Positions 34,631 to 43,179 of a DNA stretch of 64,000 nucleotides are shown here, one piece after another. A model generated the notes under the pieces. That model did no database searches. It had not been told where the DNA came from and saw only the letters and a program-made list of their open reading frames with translations. Source of the stretch: Anaerorhabdus furcosa (lineage in GTDB: Bacteria > Bacillota_I > Bacilli_A > Erysipelotrichales > Erysipelotrichaceae). The translations under genes were made by a program, and so were the position numbers. Position 1 is the stretch's first letter, and every line of letters starts with the position of its first letter. The stretch is taken from positions 124,001 to 188,000 of the forward strand of contig NZ_FUWY01000004.1 in assembly GCF_900167375.1 (NCBI RefSeq), given 5' to 3'.

Positions 34631-36070
34631 TATATCCATCGTATTTTGTTTAATTAAATCATTTTTCAAATCAAATAATTTTTGCGAATAATCAACATAA
34701 TAACGATGTGGATAACGCAAACGCTTTACTTCTTCCCACAATGTATCCATTTGTTCAACGCAATATTGTCTTACTTCTTCTGTACTTGGTGCATGATAGA
34801 CACATTGACCATTTACGAAAATAGGGACTTGAAGTTCAACATAGTGATAGTTACGAATTCGTTTTTGTTTCCATGGTGCTGTTGGATCAAATAGTAAATA
34901 TTCATCTTTACTAATCACTTCATCTTTAAGCGCTAAAATATCCGCAATAGCTTGATTTGTATCATTATCATAGAAACGAATGACTTTCTTAAATCCAGGA
35001 TTTGTTACTTTCTCTACATTGCCACTGATTTTAATCTTTGGTATAATTTCACCATTCTTTTCATTGGCTACCACTTTGTATACACCACCAATAACAGGTG
35101 TACTCTTTGCCGTAATCAAATTCTCACCTACACCAAATGAATCAATCTTCGCATCTTGTAAAATCAAATCATCGATAATGTATTCATCTAGTGAATTGGA
35201 TACTACAATTTTACAGTCTTCTAACCCTTCTGCATCCAACAATTTACGTGCTTTTTTTGATAGGTAAGCTAAATCGCCTGAATCAATACGAATTCCTTTT
35301 AAGCGATGACCATTTGGAATTAAATATTCTTTGGCTACTTTGATTGCATTGGGGATCCCTGAATGAAGGGTATCATAAGTATCCACCAACAAGGTGCAAT
35401 TATCTGGTGTTACTTCCGCATAACTTCTAAATGCTTCAAGTTCTGAATCATGTAATTGAATATAGCTGTGAGCGATTGTACCCGTTACTGGCACACCATA
35501 CTTTTCACCAGTCGCTGTACAAGCAGTTGCACTACAACCTGCAATATAAGCTGCTCTAGCACCCTCAATCGCTGCATCCACACCATGGGCACGACGAGAA
35601 CCCATTTCAAGTACTCCTCTTCCCTGAGCTGCACGAGCGATACGATACGCTTTGGTTGTAACTAGCGTTGAATAGTTTATACAAATTAATAAGATTGTTT
35701 CTAGTAGTTGTGCTTGAATAAGTGTTCCACGAATTGTTACTAACGGTTCATTCGCAAAAATAGGTGTACCCTCTTTTACTGACCAAACATCTACATTGAG
35801 TTTCAAATCTTTTAAATAAGCTAGAAATTCTTCATCGAAATAATTTGTCTTACGCAAATAATCAATGCATTCCTCATCAAATTTAAAGTCCTTCACAAAA
35901 TCAATAAAACGATGAAGTCCGTTAAATATCATAAATCCGCCACCATCAGGTATTCTTCGAATAAACATATCAAAATATGCAATTTCATTGTGCTTGTTTT
36001 GCTTGAAGTAAGCATATGACATCGTAAATTCATAGAAATCAGTCATCAACATCAATTCTTTAAAGTCCAT
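34628..36070 (-). CDS. pncB: nicotinate phosphoribosyltransferase
   Basis: 480 residues from the ATG with AAAGGAG upstream (MDFKELMLMTDFYEFTMSYAY). Conserved features include GGGFMIFNGLHRFI, the active-site region GSRRAHGVDAAIEGARAAYIAGCSATACT, VDTYDTLHSG and IRIDSGDLAYLSKKAR. Converts nicotinic acid and PRPP to nicotinate mononucleotide. It overlaps pncA by 11 bases, so the two consecutive NAD-salvage steps are co-translated. Confidence 0.95.
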   Translation of the reverse strand: MDFKELMLMTDFYEFTMSYAYFKQNKHNEIAYFDMFIRRIPDGGGFMIFNGLHRFIDFVKDFKFDEECIDYLRKTNYFDEEFLAYLKDLKLNVDVWSVKEGTPIFANEPLVTIRGTLIQAQLLETILLICINYSTLVTTKAYRIARAAQGRGVLEMGSRRAHGVDAAIEGARAAYIAGCSATACTATGEKYGVPVTGTIAHSYIQLHDSELEAFRSYAEVTPDNCTLLVDTYDTLHSGIPNAIKVAKEYLIPNGHRLKGIRIDSGDLAYLSKKARKLLDAEGLEDCKIVVSNSLDEYIIDDLILQDAKIDSFGVGENLITAKSTPVIGGVYKVVANEKNGEIIPKIKISGNVEKVTNPGFKKVIRFYDNDTNQAIADILALKDEVISKDEYLLFDPTAPWKQKRIRNYHYVELQVPIFVNGQCVYHAPSTEEVRQYCVEQMDTLWEEVKRLRYPHRYYVDYSQKLFDLKNDLIKQNTMDI

Positions 36071-36647
36071 TGCAAATCTCCTTTGCACTTTCAGCTATAT
36101 AAATACCTGCACCTCTTAAAATAGAAAATGCCATTTTATTGTATTCATTTTGACTATGCCCTGGCATTCCAAAAGTTTCAACACTATCTTGAACTACTGT
36201 AACTTTAATATCTAAATTGTGTTCATTAATATAACTTTGAAGAGATATCGCAAATTGTAGAACACAAATATCTGTACAACAACCCACACAAATATATTCA
36301 TCACAATCCAATGCATTAAATGTTTCTAAAAATTTAGGAGCCATAAATCCATTCGTTGAATTTTTAAGTATTGTAACCATATGATTTTCATATGGTTTTA
36401 ATGCATCTATTAATTGAGATTCACTTGTTCCTTCTAAACAATGAGGAGGAAATGCTCCAAATTCTTTACTCTCTTTTTGATGAGAATCTCTAAAATTTAA
36501 TATTGGATACTCTTTCTCAATAAACTTTTTTGATAAATCAGAAATATTACTTGTGATTGAATTTATTGATTGATCGCTTAGCGCTCCTTCAAAGATAAAT
36601 CCATTAATCATATCAATTACTACTAAACATGGTTTTCTCTTGTTCAT
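36060..36647 (-). CDS. pncA: nicotinamidase
   Basis: 195 residues from the ATG that follows GGAG by nine bases; upstream in-frame ATGs overlap that site. Isochorismatase-fold triad: Asp12 (VVIDMINGF), Lys95 (ILKNSTNGF), Cys128 (CCTDICV). Converts nicotinamide to nicotinate for PncB. A broader isochorismatase-family role is possible, but the partner gene makes nicotinamidase likely. Confidence 0.9.
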   Translation of the reverse strand: MNKRKPCLVVIDMINGFIFEGALSDQSINSITSNISDLSKKFIEKEYPILNFRDSHQKESKEFGAFPPHCLEGTSESQLIDALKPYENHMVTILKNSTNGFMAPKFLETFNALDCDEYICVGCCTDICVLQFAISLQSYINEHNLDIKVTVVQDSVETFGMPGHSQNEYNKMAFSILRGAGIYIAESAKEICNGL

Positions 36648-36756
36648 ATTTGTCATCTCCATTTTATTTATTATAAACTTTTTGTATCAAGAATTAAAGG
36701 CATAGGCGTGCTAATTCAATCGAAATACGCTATACTTGTTAGATAGGAGGAATCAT

Positions 36757-38010
36757 ATGAAAACACTTGAAATCAGCAAAAATGTGAATTTACATCACCA
36801 TAAAACTGAAAAGTTTAATGATATTACTTTATCATTTCGTTATAAAAACTTAATTTCTAATACCAATCGTGCAGCACGTACCTTTCTTACCCAAATATTA
36901 AATGATACGTGTATTGCCTATCCAACTAAAGATGCGGTGACACGCTGTTTAGATACATTATACGGTTCAAATTATAAAGTCTTACGCGATACTTATGGCA
37001 AACTAGATGTGATTGAATTTCGTCTATCAACACTAAATGGGAATGTGGTAAATGAAGATTTACTCACAAAGCAAATTGATGTCTTGAATGAATTTATTTA
37101 TCACCCTAGAATTATGAATGGTCTTTTTGATGAAACACTTTTTAAAGAAATGAAAGAGCGATTAGTACTTATGATTCAATCATTTCATGATCAACCAGGT
37201 AATCACGCAAATGATCAAGCAAAGCGTCTTTTCAATACAACACAAGAGTTAAAAGCATTGCCTACCATTGAGGAAATAAAGAGTTGTACAAATGAAGATG
37301 TCGTTAAGGCATATCATCAACTTATTGAAGACGATGCTTTGGATATCTTTGTACTTGGAAATTATGACGAAGAGGATGTTACAGCAAGAATACAATCAAA
37401 GTTTAAATTCAATGAAAAACATTCTATTCTTGATGTCCTTGATAAAAACATTCGCGAAAATCATGATGAGATTATTGAGCAAAAAGCAATCTCACAAACA
37501 CGTGTTGTCATGATGTTTACAACAAATCAAACCATGTTGGATGAGAGTTACCCTGCTATACTTCTTGCTAATGGGTTATTTGGAAGTTTCCCAACATCCT
37601 ATCTATTCCAAGAAGTAAGAGAGAAAAGAAGTCTATGCTATAGTATTTCATCACGTATTGATAATTATGATGGATTAATTACAGTTCAAACTGCAATTGA
37701 TGGAAAGAATTATGAAGAAGTAAAAGACTTAATCCTTAAACAACTTCAACGTATCAAAGAAGGTGACTTTGATGATGAATTACTTGAGACAACAAAGAAA
37801 ATGAACATCAACATCCTACGTTCAAGTATTGATTCACAAAAATCATGTCTAACTCTTGATTATCGTGAAGTCTTGTTTAATGATTCCTTGCGTATAGAAA
37901 ATGTAATTGAAAAATTAAGGCAATGTACAAAAGAAGACTGCATCAACGCATTCAAACAAGTTGAACCAAAACTTACTTATTGTTTAATGCAGGAGGATCA
38001 TCATGAATAA
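36757..38010 (+). CDS. ymfF: M16-family peptidase-like protein, YmfF type (inactive partner)
   Basis: 417 residues from the ATG after AGGAGG (MKTLEISKNV). Two M16-like halves with the C-terminal LFQEVREKRSLCYSISS motif, but no HxxEH zinc site is visible in the N-terminal half. This is the non-catalytic subunit pattern of M16B pairs. In Bacillus ymfF-ymfH are linked to EF-P 5-aminopentanol modification by genetics and annotation, though mechanism is unclear. It overlaps ymfH by eight bases, so the two are coupled. Confidence 0.85.
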   Translation: MKTLEISKNVNLHHHKTEKFNDITLSFRYKNLISNTNRAARTFLTQILNDTCIAYPTKDAVTRCLDTLYGSNYKVLRDTYGKLDVIEFRLSTLNGNVVNEDLLTKQIDVLNEFIYHPRIMNGLFDETLFKEMKERLVLMIQSFHDQPGNHANDQAKRLFNTTQELKALPTIEEIKSCTNEDVVKAYHQLIEDDALDIFVLGNYDEEDVTARIQSKFKFNEKHSILDVLDKNIRENHDEIIEQKAISQTRVVMMFTTNQTMLDESYPAILLANGLFGSFPTSYLFQEVREKRSLCYSISSRIDNYDGLITVQTAIDGKNYEEVKDLILKQLQRIKEGDFDDELLETTKKMNINILRSSIDSQKSCLTLDYREVLFNDSLRIENVIEKLRQCTKEDCINAFKQVEPKLTYCLMQEDHHE

Positions 38011-39283
38011 ATTAAAAAACACACTCAATGAAATGATTTACACCGATACTTGCGATAATGGTTTAAAGATTGTTGTTTGGCATAAGCCAGATTTTGCAAC
38101 TACAGCCTGTTTATTCGCTACACCCTATGGAAGTTTAGACTCATCACAAAAAACAAGCGATAATCAAATTCTTAGCTTTCCAGAAGGTATTGCCCATTTC
38201 CTTGAACATAAATTGTTTGAATCTGAAGAAGGCGATGTTATGAATGAATATTCAGCACTAGGTGCAAATGTAAATGCCTTTACCTCATACAATGAAACTG
38301 TATACTATTTTGATACAAGTGATGAAGATGTTGATAAACCATTAAATCTTCTTCTAGATTTCGTACAAGATTTAAGAATAACAGAGCAATCTGTTGAAAA
38401 AGAAAAAGGAATTATTTGCCAAGAATTAAACATGTACCTTGAGATGCCAGATAGCCGATTAATCTTTGAAACCTTTAAATCAATGTACAAAAATCATCCA
38501 ATTAAAAATGATATTGGTGGTACCTGTGATTCAGTAAATAAAACAACTAAACAAGATTTAGAAACATGTTACTCTTTAAATTATCATCCTCAAAAAATGA
38601 CACTTATTGCTGTAACTCCAAAAAATCCTGAAATGATTATTCAATTGATTAAAGAAAATCAAGCAAGAAAAACATTTCCTGAATTCAAAGAAATTAAACG
38701 CTATTTTGACAAAGAGCCAAATGAAGTCTTACTGCAAGAGAAGATAATTCATATGGATGTTCAGAATCAAAAAACATGTATTGGATTTAAGTTCAGTGGT
38801 TTAAATCAAACCGACTTAAATCGTGTTAAAACAGACTGGGCATTTCGTTTTATCTTTGAAAGTCACTTTACTACAATGAATCCCGATTACCAAAAGTGGA
38901 TTACAAATCACAAAATATCGCCTTACTTTGATTATGAATCAGAGTTTTCAAAAGATTATGCACTTACCCTTTTCTTTGATGAAGGAATTAATGAGAAAGA
39001 ATTCGAACAATTTATTCTAGATGAAATCCAAACACTCAAAGAAAAAGGAATATCAAAAGAAGCTTTAATGCAATTAAAGAATCGATCACTTGGTGAAACT
39101 TTATCGGTATTCAATCAGCCAGATAACATCACAGTTCAATATTTTAGACATGAGTTAACTGGTGTTAATATGTTTGAAACAATTGATGTGATTAAGAATC
39201 TCACAGTCGAAGATTGCAATGAAATTGTTAAAGAGATGGATTTTAGTAATTATTCTATTTCAATTATCAAATCTGCTCAATAA
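38003..39283 (+). CDS. ymfH: M16-family zinc peptidase, YmfH type
   Basis: 426 residues. Intact inverted zinc motif HxxEH in GIAHFLEHKLF, with the downstream Glu in IICQELNMY. This is the catalytic partner of the preceding YmfF-like protein. M16B heterodimers act as processing peptidases; the substrate here is unknown. AGGAGG precedes the ATG. A strong terminator follows. Confidence 0.88.
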   Translation: MNKLKNTLNEMIYTDTCDNGLKIVVWHKPDFATTACLFATPYGSLDSSQKTSDNQILSFPEGIAHFLEHKLFESEEGDVMNEYSALGANVNAFTSYNETVYYFDTSDEDVDKPLNLLLDFVQDLRITEQSVEKEKGIICQELNMYLEMPDSRLIFETFKSMYKNHPIKNDIGGTCDSVNKTTKQDLETCYSLNYHPQKMTLIAVTPKNPEMIIQLIKENQARKTFPEFKEIKRYFDKEPNEVLLQEKIIHMDVQNQKTCIGFKFSGLNQTDLNRVKTDWAFRFIFESHFTTMNPDYQKWITNHKISPYFDYESEFSKDYALTLFFDEGINEKEFEQFILDEIQTLKEKGISKEALMQLKNRSLGETLSVFNQPDNITVQYFRHELTGVNMFETIDVIKNLTVEDCNEIVKEMDFSNYSISIIKSAQ

Positions 39284-39308
39284 CCACCAAATATACAAAT
39301 ACACCTAG

Positions 39309-39353
39309 GCCATATTTGCTTAAACACACCCGTTTATGCAAATATGGCTTTTT
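39309..39353 (+). terminator. intrinsic terminator after ymfH
   Basis: Eleven-pair stem GCCATATTTGC/GCAAATATGGC with a further AAAC/GTTT pairing inside, then TTTTT on the plus strand. Confidence 0.88.
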
Positions 39354-39380
39354 GCATGATTACTTTTCTCTATTTATACT
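39352..39380 (+). promoter_or_regulatory. promoter of the ssb-like gene
   Basis: TTGCAT, 17-base spacer, TATACT. The -35 begins in the T run of the ymfH terminator. Confidence 0.6.
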
Positions 39381-39402
39381 AATTTTAGAAATGGAGGGTT
39401 TT

Positions 39403-39732
39403 ATGTTAAATCAATGTGTATTGGTAGGAAAAGTTAAAGAGATGCCAGTTATTAAAAAAACAGCAAATGGTATCGCAAATGCAACCTTGTTACTTGATGT
39501 AGAGCGAGGATTTAGAAATGCTAACGGTGAAGTTGACATTGATACATTCAGTATTACACTCTGGCGTGGTGTTGCTGAGGAATGCATGTCAATTTGTACT
39601 CCTGGATCATTGATTGGAGTTCGTGGTAGACTTCAAGCAAATGTTCATAGCGCTAACAACGATGTCACTTATTACAATGCAGAAGTTATTGCAGAGAAAG
39701 TATCATTCTTATCAAGAGACTCAAAAGATTAA
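39403..39732 (+). CDS. small single-stranded DNA-binding protein
   Basis: 109 residues from the ATG after GGAGGG (MLNQCVLVGKV). OB-fold SSB core: CVLVGKVKEMPVI, ANATLLLDVERGFRN, DTFSITLWRGVAEECM and GSLIGVRGRLQ. The protein ends in SFLSRDSKD and lacks both the Gly/Gln-rich linker and the acidic DDDIPF-type tip that recruits repair proteins. Thus it looks like an accessory SSB (SsbB-like) rather than the replicative one, which is expected elsewhere with rpsF-rpsR. Confidence 0.85.
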   Translation: MLNQCVLVGKVKEMPVIKKTANGIANATLLLDVERGFRNANGEVDIDTFSITLWRGVAEECMSICTPGSLIGVRGRLQANVHSANNDVTYYNAEVIAEKVSFLSRDSKD

Positions 39733-39744
39733 TACTTCGTTTGC

Positions 39745-39771
39745 ATAAAAAAGGTTCGGATCTCCGAACCT
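39745..39771 (-). terminator. intrinsic terminator after the GNAT gene
   Basis: Stem GGTTCGG/CCGAACC with an AGAT loop and TTTTTT on the minus strand. A T-poor plus-strand tail still may help end ssb. Confidence 0.85.
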
Positions 39772-39780
39772 ATTATATCG

Positions 39781-40218
39781 TTATAAACTTAAAATCATTT
39801 CAATGTGAGGAATTCCATCCTCCAGAAATTCTTCACTACTTTGAACAAAGCCAACATTTTCATAGAATGTTTTAGCATAGGTTTGTGCTTCTATTTTAAT
39901 TTGTGAAGCATTATACTTATTTTTTGCAACATCAATTCCTGCCTTAATTAAGGTTGTACCTAAACCTGTTCTTCTTTGTTTAGAAATTACACGTCCAATA
40001 GAAACATCCTCATAGGAGATACCCGCTTCAAGAACTCTTAAATAAGCTTGAATACCCTCATCATCTTTTAAATAAACATGATATGCAAATTGGTCTTTAT
40101 TATCCACTTCAGGATACGGACAATTTTGTTCAACAACAAAGACATCAGTTCTTAATTTTAATATTTCATACAATTCATAGATTGTTAACTCTTCAAATTT
40201 CTTTATCACTAATTCCAT
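39781..40218 (-). CDS. GNAT acetyltransferase, ElaA-like
   Basis: 145 residues. N-terminal YEILKLRTDVFVVEQNCPYPEVDNKD is the ElaA signature. The acetyl-CoA loop is RVISKQRRTGLGTTLIKAGID, with YENVGF near the end. Substrate of ElaA proteins is not established. It has an extended -10 promoter (TGATATAGT) about 30 bases ahead and a terminator behind, so it is monocistronic. Confidence 0.85.
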   Translation of the reverse strand: MELVIKKFEELTIYELYEILKLRTDVFVVEQNCPYPEVDNKDQFAYHVYLKDDEGIQAYLRVLEAGISYEDVSIGRVISKQRRTGLGTTLIKAGIDVAKNKYNASQIKIEAQTYAKTFYENVGFVQSSEEFLEDGIPHIEMILSL

Positions 40219-40261
40219 AGTTCTACCTCAACTTTATTATCCTTACTATATCATATAAGAA

Positions 40262-40293
40262 ATAAAATAAGGAAGCATTGCTTCCTTATTTAA
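40262..40293 (-). terminator. intrinsic terminator after the 56-residue peptide gene
   Basis: Twelve-pair stem AAATAAGGAAGC/GCTTCCTTATTT with a three-base loop and TATTTC tail. It is nearly symmetric and might also work on the other strand. Confidence 0.75.
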
Positions 40294-40323
40294 TAGATTG
40301 TTTTATTCTTTTTTGTAGTTTTC

Positions 40324-40494
40324 TTAGAAGCTACGTCGGGCAGAAAAAAGTGAACTCAAACTATTGAAAGTTTGGTTTTCCATAGATTTTTTGTTTGAGT
40401 TATCATTTAACAATTCAGTTAAACTTGAATACTCCTTAACTTCATCTTCTACTTGAAACATTTCTAATTCTTCAATACCATTAAACTCTTTCAT
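40324..40494 (-). CDS. small peptide of unknown function (56 residues)
   Basis: MKEFNGIEELEMFQVED begins the peptide and SSLFSARRSF ends it. The first 35 residues are strongly acidic (Glu/Asp-rich); the last 20 are Ser/Asn-rich and end with two Arg. No signal peptide, membrane helix or cysteine. It is well supported as a gene: consensus promoter, AGGAGGAAAAAAGT before the ATG, and a terminator 30 bases past the stop. An acidic leader followed by a short distinct tail resembles ribosomal peptide precursors, but no maturation enzyme or exporter is adjacent. I do not recognise it. Confidence 0.72.
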   Translation of the reverse strand: MKEFNGIEELEMFQVEDEVKEYSSLTELLNDNSNKKSMENQTFNSLSSLFSARRSF

Positions 40495-40520
40495 ACTTTT
40501 TTCCTCCTAAGAATGAACAT

Positions 40521-40549
40521 AGTGTAACGCAAATGTAAATTTATTTCAA
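40521..40549 (-). promoter_or_regulatory. promoter of the 56-residue peptide gene
   Basis: Minus strand TTGAAA, 17-base spacer, TACACT; start site near 40514 gives a leader of about 20 bases holding little besides the AGGAGG site. Confidence 0.65.
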
Positions 40550-40621
40550 TAGTTTTCTGTAAATTTTACATATTTTTGAAACAAATAGCAATTATCCTGC
40601 CATTTTATCTCATTTTCGTAT

Positions 40622-40652
40622 TAAAAAATGACTTCCTTAGTGAAAGTCATTG
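40622..40652 (-). terminator. intrinsic terminator after the TetR gene
   Basis: Stem AATGACTT/AAGTCATT with a nine-base loop and TTTTTT on the minus strand. Confidence 0.85.
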
Positions 40653-40658
40653 TATCAA

Positions 40659-41219
40659 TCATTTTTCAATAATACGTGCTAAAGATTTTTTAATCATCTT
40701 TAAGTCGCTTGAATCCTTCTTAATCCAAGATGAAATCATAGAACCATGAATCAGTGCAAATACAGCTTGTGCTTTTTCATAAGACTCTTCTTTTGAATAA
40801 CCAAAGTCGAAAAATTTTTGGGCATATAATGCTTGCCATTCATCATAAATATGTTTGCATGTTTGGTTGACATCTTCATCAAGATAGACAGATTCAATGG
40901 ATATCATTGTTAATAACAAGGAACTGAAGTAAGATCTTTTTTCAACGTTTGCAGCCAAGAAGTCAGCCATATTTTCAAATGCTTTGAGGGGATTTGTCTC
41001 ATTCTTAAAATGAGAGTTTTCTATGCCAGTTTTCATTTGAATGTAACTTGCATCTAAAACCTCTTTAATCAGTTGGATTTTACCATCTGGAAAATAATAA
41101 TAAAAACTTCCTTTTGGAATCTCACAAACTTTCAGCAGTTCTGTAAGTCCAACTCCATAGTAGCCTCTTTCTGAAAATAAATAAGCCGCATGCTGTATGA
41201 TCATTTCTTTTTTATTCAT
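40659..41219 (-). CDS. TetR-family transcriptional regulator
   Basis: 186 residues. N-terminal helix-turn-helix: AAYLFSERGYYGVGLTELLKVCEIPKGSFYYYFPDGKIQLI. The C-terminal ligand domain resembles the TetR_C_11/LmrA-YxaF group. The ATG lies only seven bases from a perfect TATAAT, so its transcript may be leaderless. It is downstream of the flavin-reductase lipoprotein gene in the same direction, and a 17-base palindrome of TetR type covers that gene's start site. It is therefore the likely repressor of that gene. Confidence 0.9.
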   Translation of the reverse strand: MNKKEMIIQHAAYLFSERGYYGVGLTELLKVCEIPKGSFYYYFPDGKIQLIKEVLDASYIQMKTGIENSHFKNETNPLKAFENMADFLAANVEKRSYFSSLLLTMISIESVYLDEDVNQTCKHIYDEWQALYAQKFFDFGYSKEESYEKAQAVFALIHGSMISSWIKKDSSDLKMIKKSLARIIEK

Positions 41220-41250
41220 AATTCCATTATACAAGAAAATAAAAAATTAC

Positions 41251-41288
41251 GAAATAAAAACCACAAATTCATCTGAATTCATGGTTTA
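41251..41288 (-). terminator. intrinsic terminator after the flavin-reductase lipoprotein gene
   Basis: Imperfect stem AAACCATGAATTC/GAATTTGTGGTTT with an AGAT loop; T run TTTTTATTTC on the minus strand. Confidence 0.75.
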
Positions 41289-41293
41289 TTACT

Positions 41294-43057
41294 TTATTCT
41301 TCAATTACACTTAAACCAGCATTATGACCACTTGTAACAGCCCATCCAAATAATGATCCACCATAGTAGATATCTCCTTCAAGACCACCAACAACTTCTC
41401 CTGCTGCATATAAACCTTGAATTGGTTCATTCTTTGTATTGACTACTTGCATGTTGTCATTGATTTTTAAACCACCCAATGTTGCATAATAACGTAACCA
41501 CATTTGAATTGCATAATAAGGCCCTTCTGTTGTGATTTCACCCTTTAATTCACGACCATATTCATCTTTACCTTGTTTTACACTTGCATCAAATTTCTCG
41601 GCAGATGCATTAAGTGATCCCCCTGGTAAAGAAAGACTTGTTTCTAAATCAGCAAGTGTTTTTCCTTCAATCATGACTGGATTTGAAACTCCTGCATTTG
41701 CTAACCATTCTTTTACATCATCTTCGCTATAAATTTTACTAGCCATCATTCCTTCATTGAATGCATTGAATGCTTCTTCATTTAGAATTAAGTAGTTTGC
41801 TTTGTTTACTTTCATTGCTTGAATTAAATCATATGCATTGCCTTGTTCGTTAGTAAAACGTTCACCATTTTCATTTACTAAGAATGCTCCTCCTACTGCG
41901 TAAGCTTTACCAACACCAGGATTTGTATATTGTCCAAGACCGCTTGGCATAACAATACTATTTGGTTGAACATTGATGAATTCCATATTGATTGTAGCTG
42001 CATCAACTGCCTCTGCCATCTTTAATCCATCACCATCTGCACCAGCTGCACCTGCATATACATATTCATTTTGAATTTCTTCTGGAATCATTTCATCATT
42101 GTTTCCAAAACCACCTGTTGCTAAGATAACTGCATCTGCATGTATTGTATATTCTTTACCCTTTGCAGTTGCCTTAATACCTTTTACAACGTTATCTTCT
42201 ACAATAAGTTCAGTTCCCTTTGTTCCTAAGTAAAGAGTACCTCCACCTTCAGTAAAAGAGTTTGTCAGGCTAGTTACAACACCTGCTCCTCTTCCTTCAG
42301 CAGAATATGTTCTTCCTCCACCCTCAGTACGTACATAAGGAACATGAGCACCCTCTTCACTTACGATCCAATCAAATGCCGCACCTACAGTATTGACAAA
42401 GATATCAAGAGTAGCTTCATCATTGTAGTTGTGACCATTTTTTAGCATATCTTCCTTTAATGATTCAGGAGAATCTTTATAACCGTCCTCTTGTTGCCAT
42501 TTACTACCAGTTGCAGTTGTACCTGCTCCTGCCATTGCAGATGCACCACCCGCAATGTTCATTTTTTCAACTAAAATAACTTTCCTTCCTTGTTGTTGTG
42601 CTGTTAAAGCAGCAGATAATCCTGCAACCCCACCACCTACGACAACAACATCAGTTGTTTCTTCTACTTGTTCAATACTCTCATTTCCACTAGCATTTGA
42701 AAACTTCGATAAGTCTGCTCCCGCTTGTGTCATCGCATCCTTTAATGCTACCTTAAATCCTTCTGATGTAATTGTTGCACCTGTTACTACATCAACTTCA
42801 ACGGTTTGATCCTTTACAGCTTGCTCTACTAAACTAGGTAAAGCCGCTTTCCCAATACCCTCTGTTTCATTTTCATCTGTTACTTCAATTGACTTAATAC
42901 TGCCACTATCAACAGTTACCGCAATTGTAATATCACCATGATAACCTGCTGCTGAGGCAGTATAAGTACCTGCCTTCATTGAATCATTGTTATTTGTTGG
43001 TGTATTACACCCAGCAATCAACAACAATGAAAGTAATAAAGAAATAATTTTTTTCAT
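41294..43057 (-). CDS. FMN-binding lipoprotein flavin reductase (fumarate/urocanate reductase-like)
   Basis: 587 residues. Signal peptide ending in lipobox LIAGC (Cys17), so it is anchored outside the cell. FMN-binding domain follows (about 28-113) with the ApbE flavinylation motif D89-VVTGAT95-IT. The remainder is a FAD flavoprotein of the fumarate reductase family: VVVVGGGVAGLSAALTAQQ, ASAMAGAGTTA, GRGAGVVTSL, ILATGGFGNND, and the end GGLEGDIYYGGSLFGWAVTSG. Such secreted flavin reductases let gut Bacillota respire fumarate, urocanate, cinnamates or similar acceptors. The substrate cannot be read off. No apbE is in the window. A TetR site overlaps its promoter. Confidence 0.9.
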   Translation of the reverse strand: MKKIISLLLSLLLIAGCNTPTNNNDSMKAGTYTASAAGYHGDITIAVTVDSGSIKSIEVTDENETEGIGKAALPSLVEQAVKDQTVEVDVVTGATITSEGFKVALKDAMTQAGADLSKFSNASGNESIEQVEETTDVVVVGGGVAGLSAALTAQQQGRKVILVEKMNIAGGASAMAGAGTTATGSKWQQEDGYKDSPESLKEDMLKNGHNYNDEATLDIFVNTVGAAFDWIVSEEGAHVPYVRTEGGGRTYSAEGRGAGVVTSLTNSFTEGGGTLYLGTKGTELIVEDNVVKGIKATAKGKEYTIHADAVILATGGFGNNDEMIPEEIQNEYVYAGAAGADGDGLKMAEAVDAATINMEFINVQPNSIVMPSGLGQYTNPGVGKAYAVGGAFLVNENGERFTNEQGNAYDLIQAMKVNKANYLILNEEAFNAFNEGMMASKIYSEDDVKEWLANAGVSNPVMIEGKTLADLETSLSLPGGSLNASAEKFDASVKQGKDEYGRELKGEITTEGPYYAIQMWLRYYATLGGLKINDNMQVVNTKNEPIQGLYAAGEVVGGLEGDIYYGGSLFGWAVTSGHNAGLSVIEE

Positions 43058-43070
43058 GTCATCCCCCTTT

Positions 43071-43087
43071 GTAGACGACCGGTCTAC
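43071..43087 (-). promoter_or_regulatory. palindromic TetR-type operator
   Basis: GTAGACGACCGGTCTAC: six-base arms GTAGAC/GTCTAC around a five-base centre. It begins four to five bases after the predicted start site of the lipoprotein gene, a position suited to repression. Its TAGAC...GTCTA arms are common in TetR-family sites. Confidence 0.65.
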
Positions 43088-43094
43088 TTTTAAT

Positions 43095-43123
43095 ATGATA
43101 AATCAATTCACTTGTTAATTCAA
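43095..43123 (-). promoter_or_regulatory. promoter of the flavin-reductase lipoprotein gene
   Basis: Minus strand TTGAAT, 17-base spacer, TATCAT; start near 43088. Confidence 0.55.
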
Positions 43124-43143
43124 GCACAAGTTCAAATTAAGTA

Positions 43144-43172
43144 TTAAAAAAGAGTTAGTTTAGAACTAACTC
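43144..43172 (-). terminator. intrinsic terminator after nupQ
   Basis: Stem GAGTTAGTT/AACTAACTC with a three-base loop and TTTTTT on the minus strand. Confidence 0.88.
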
Positions 43173-43179
43173 CTTCTTG

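Noticed and set aside
36736-36756. upstream seven-codon extension of ymfF
   Set aside because: It contains the AGGAGG ribosome-binding site of the ATG chosen as start.
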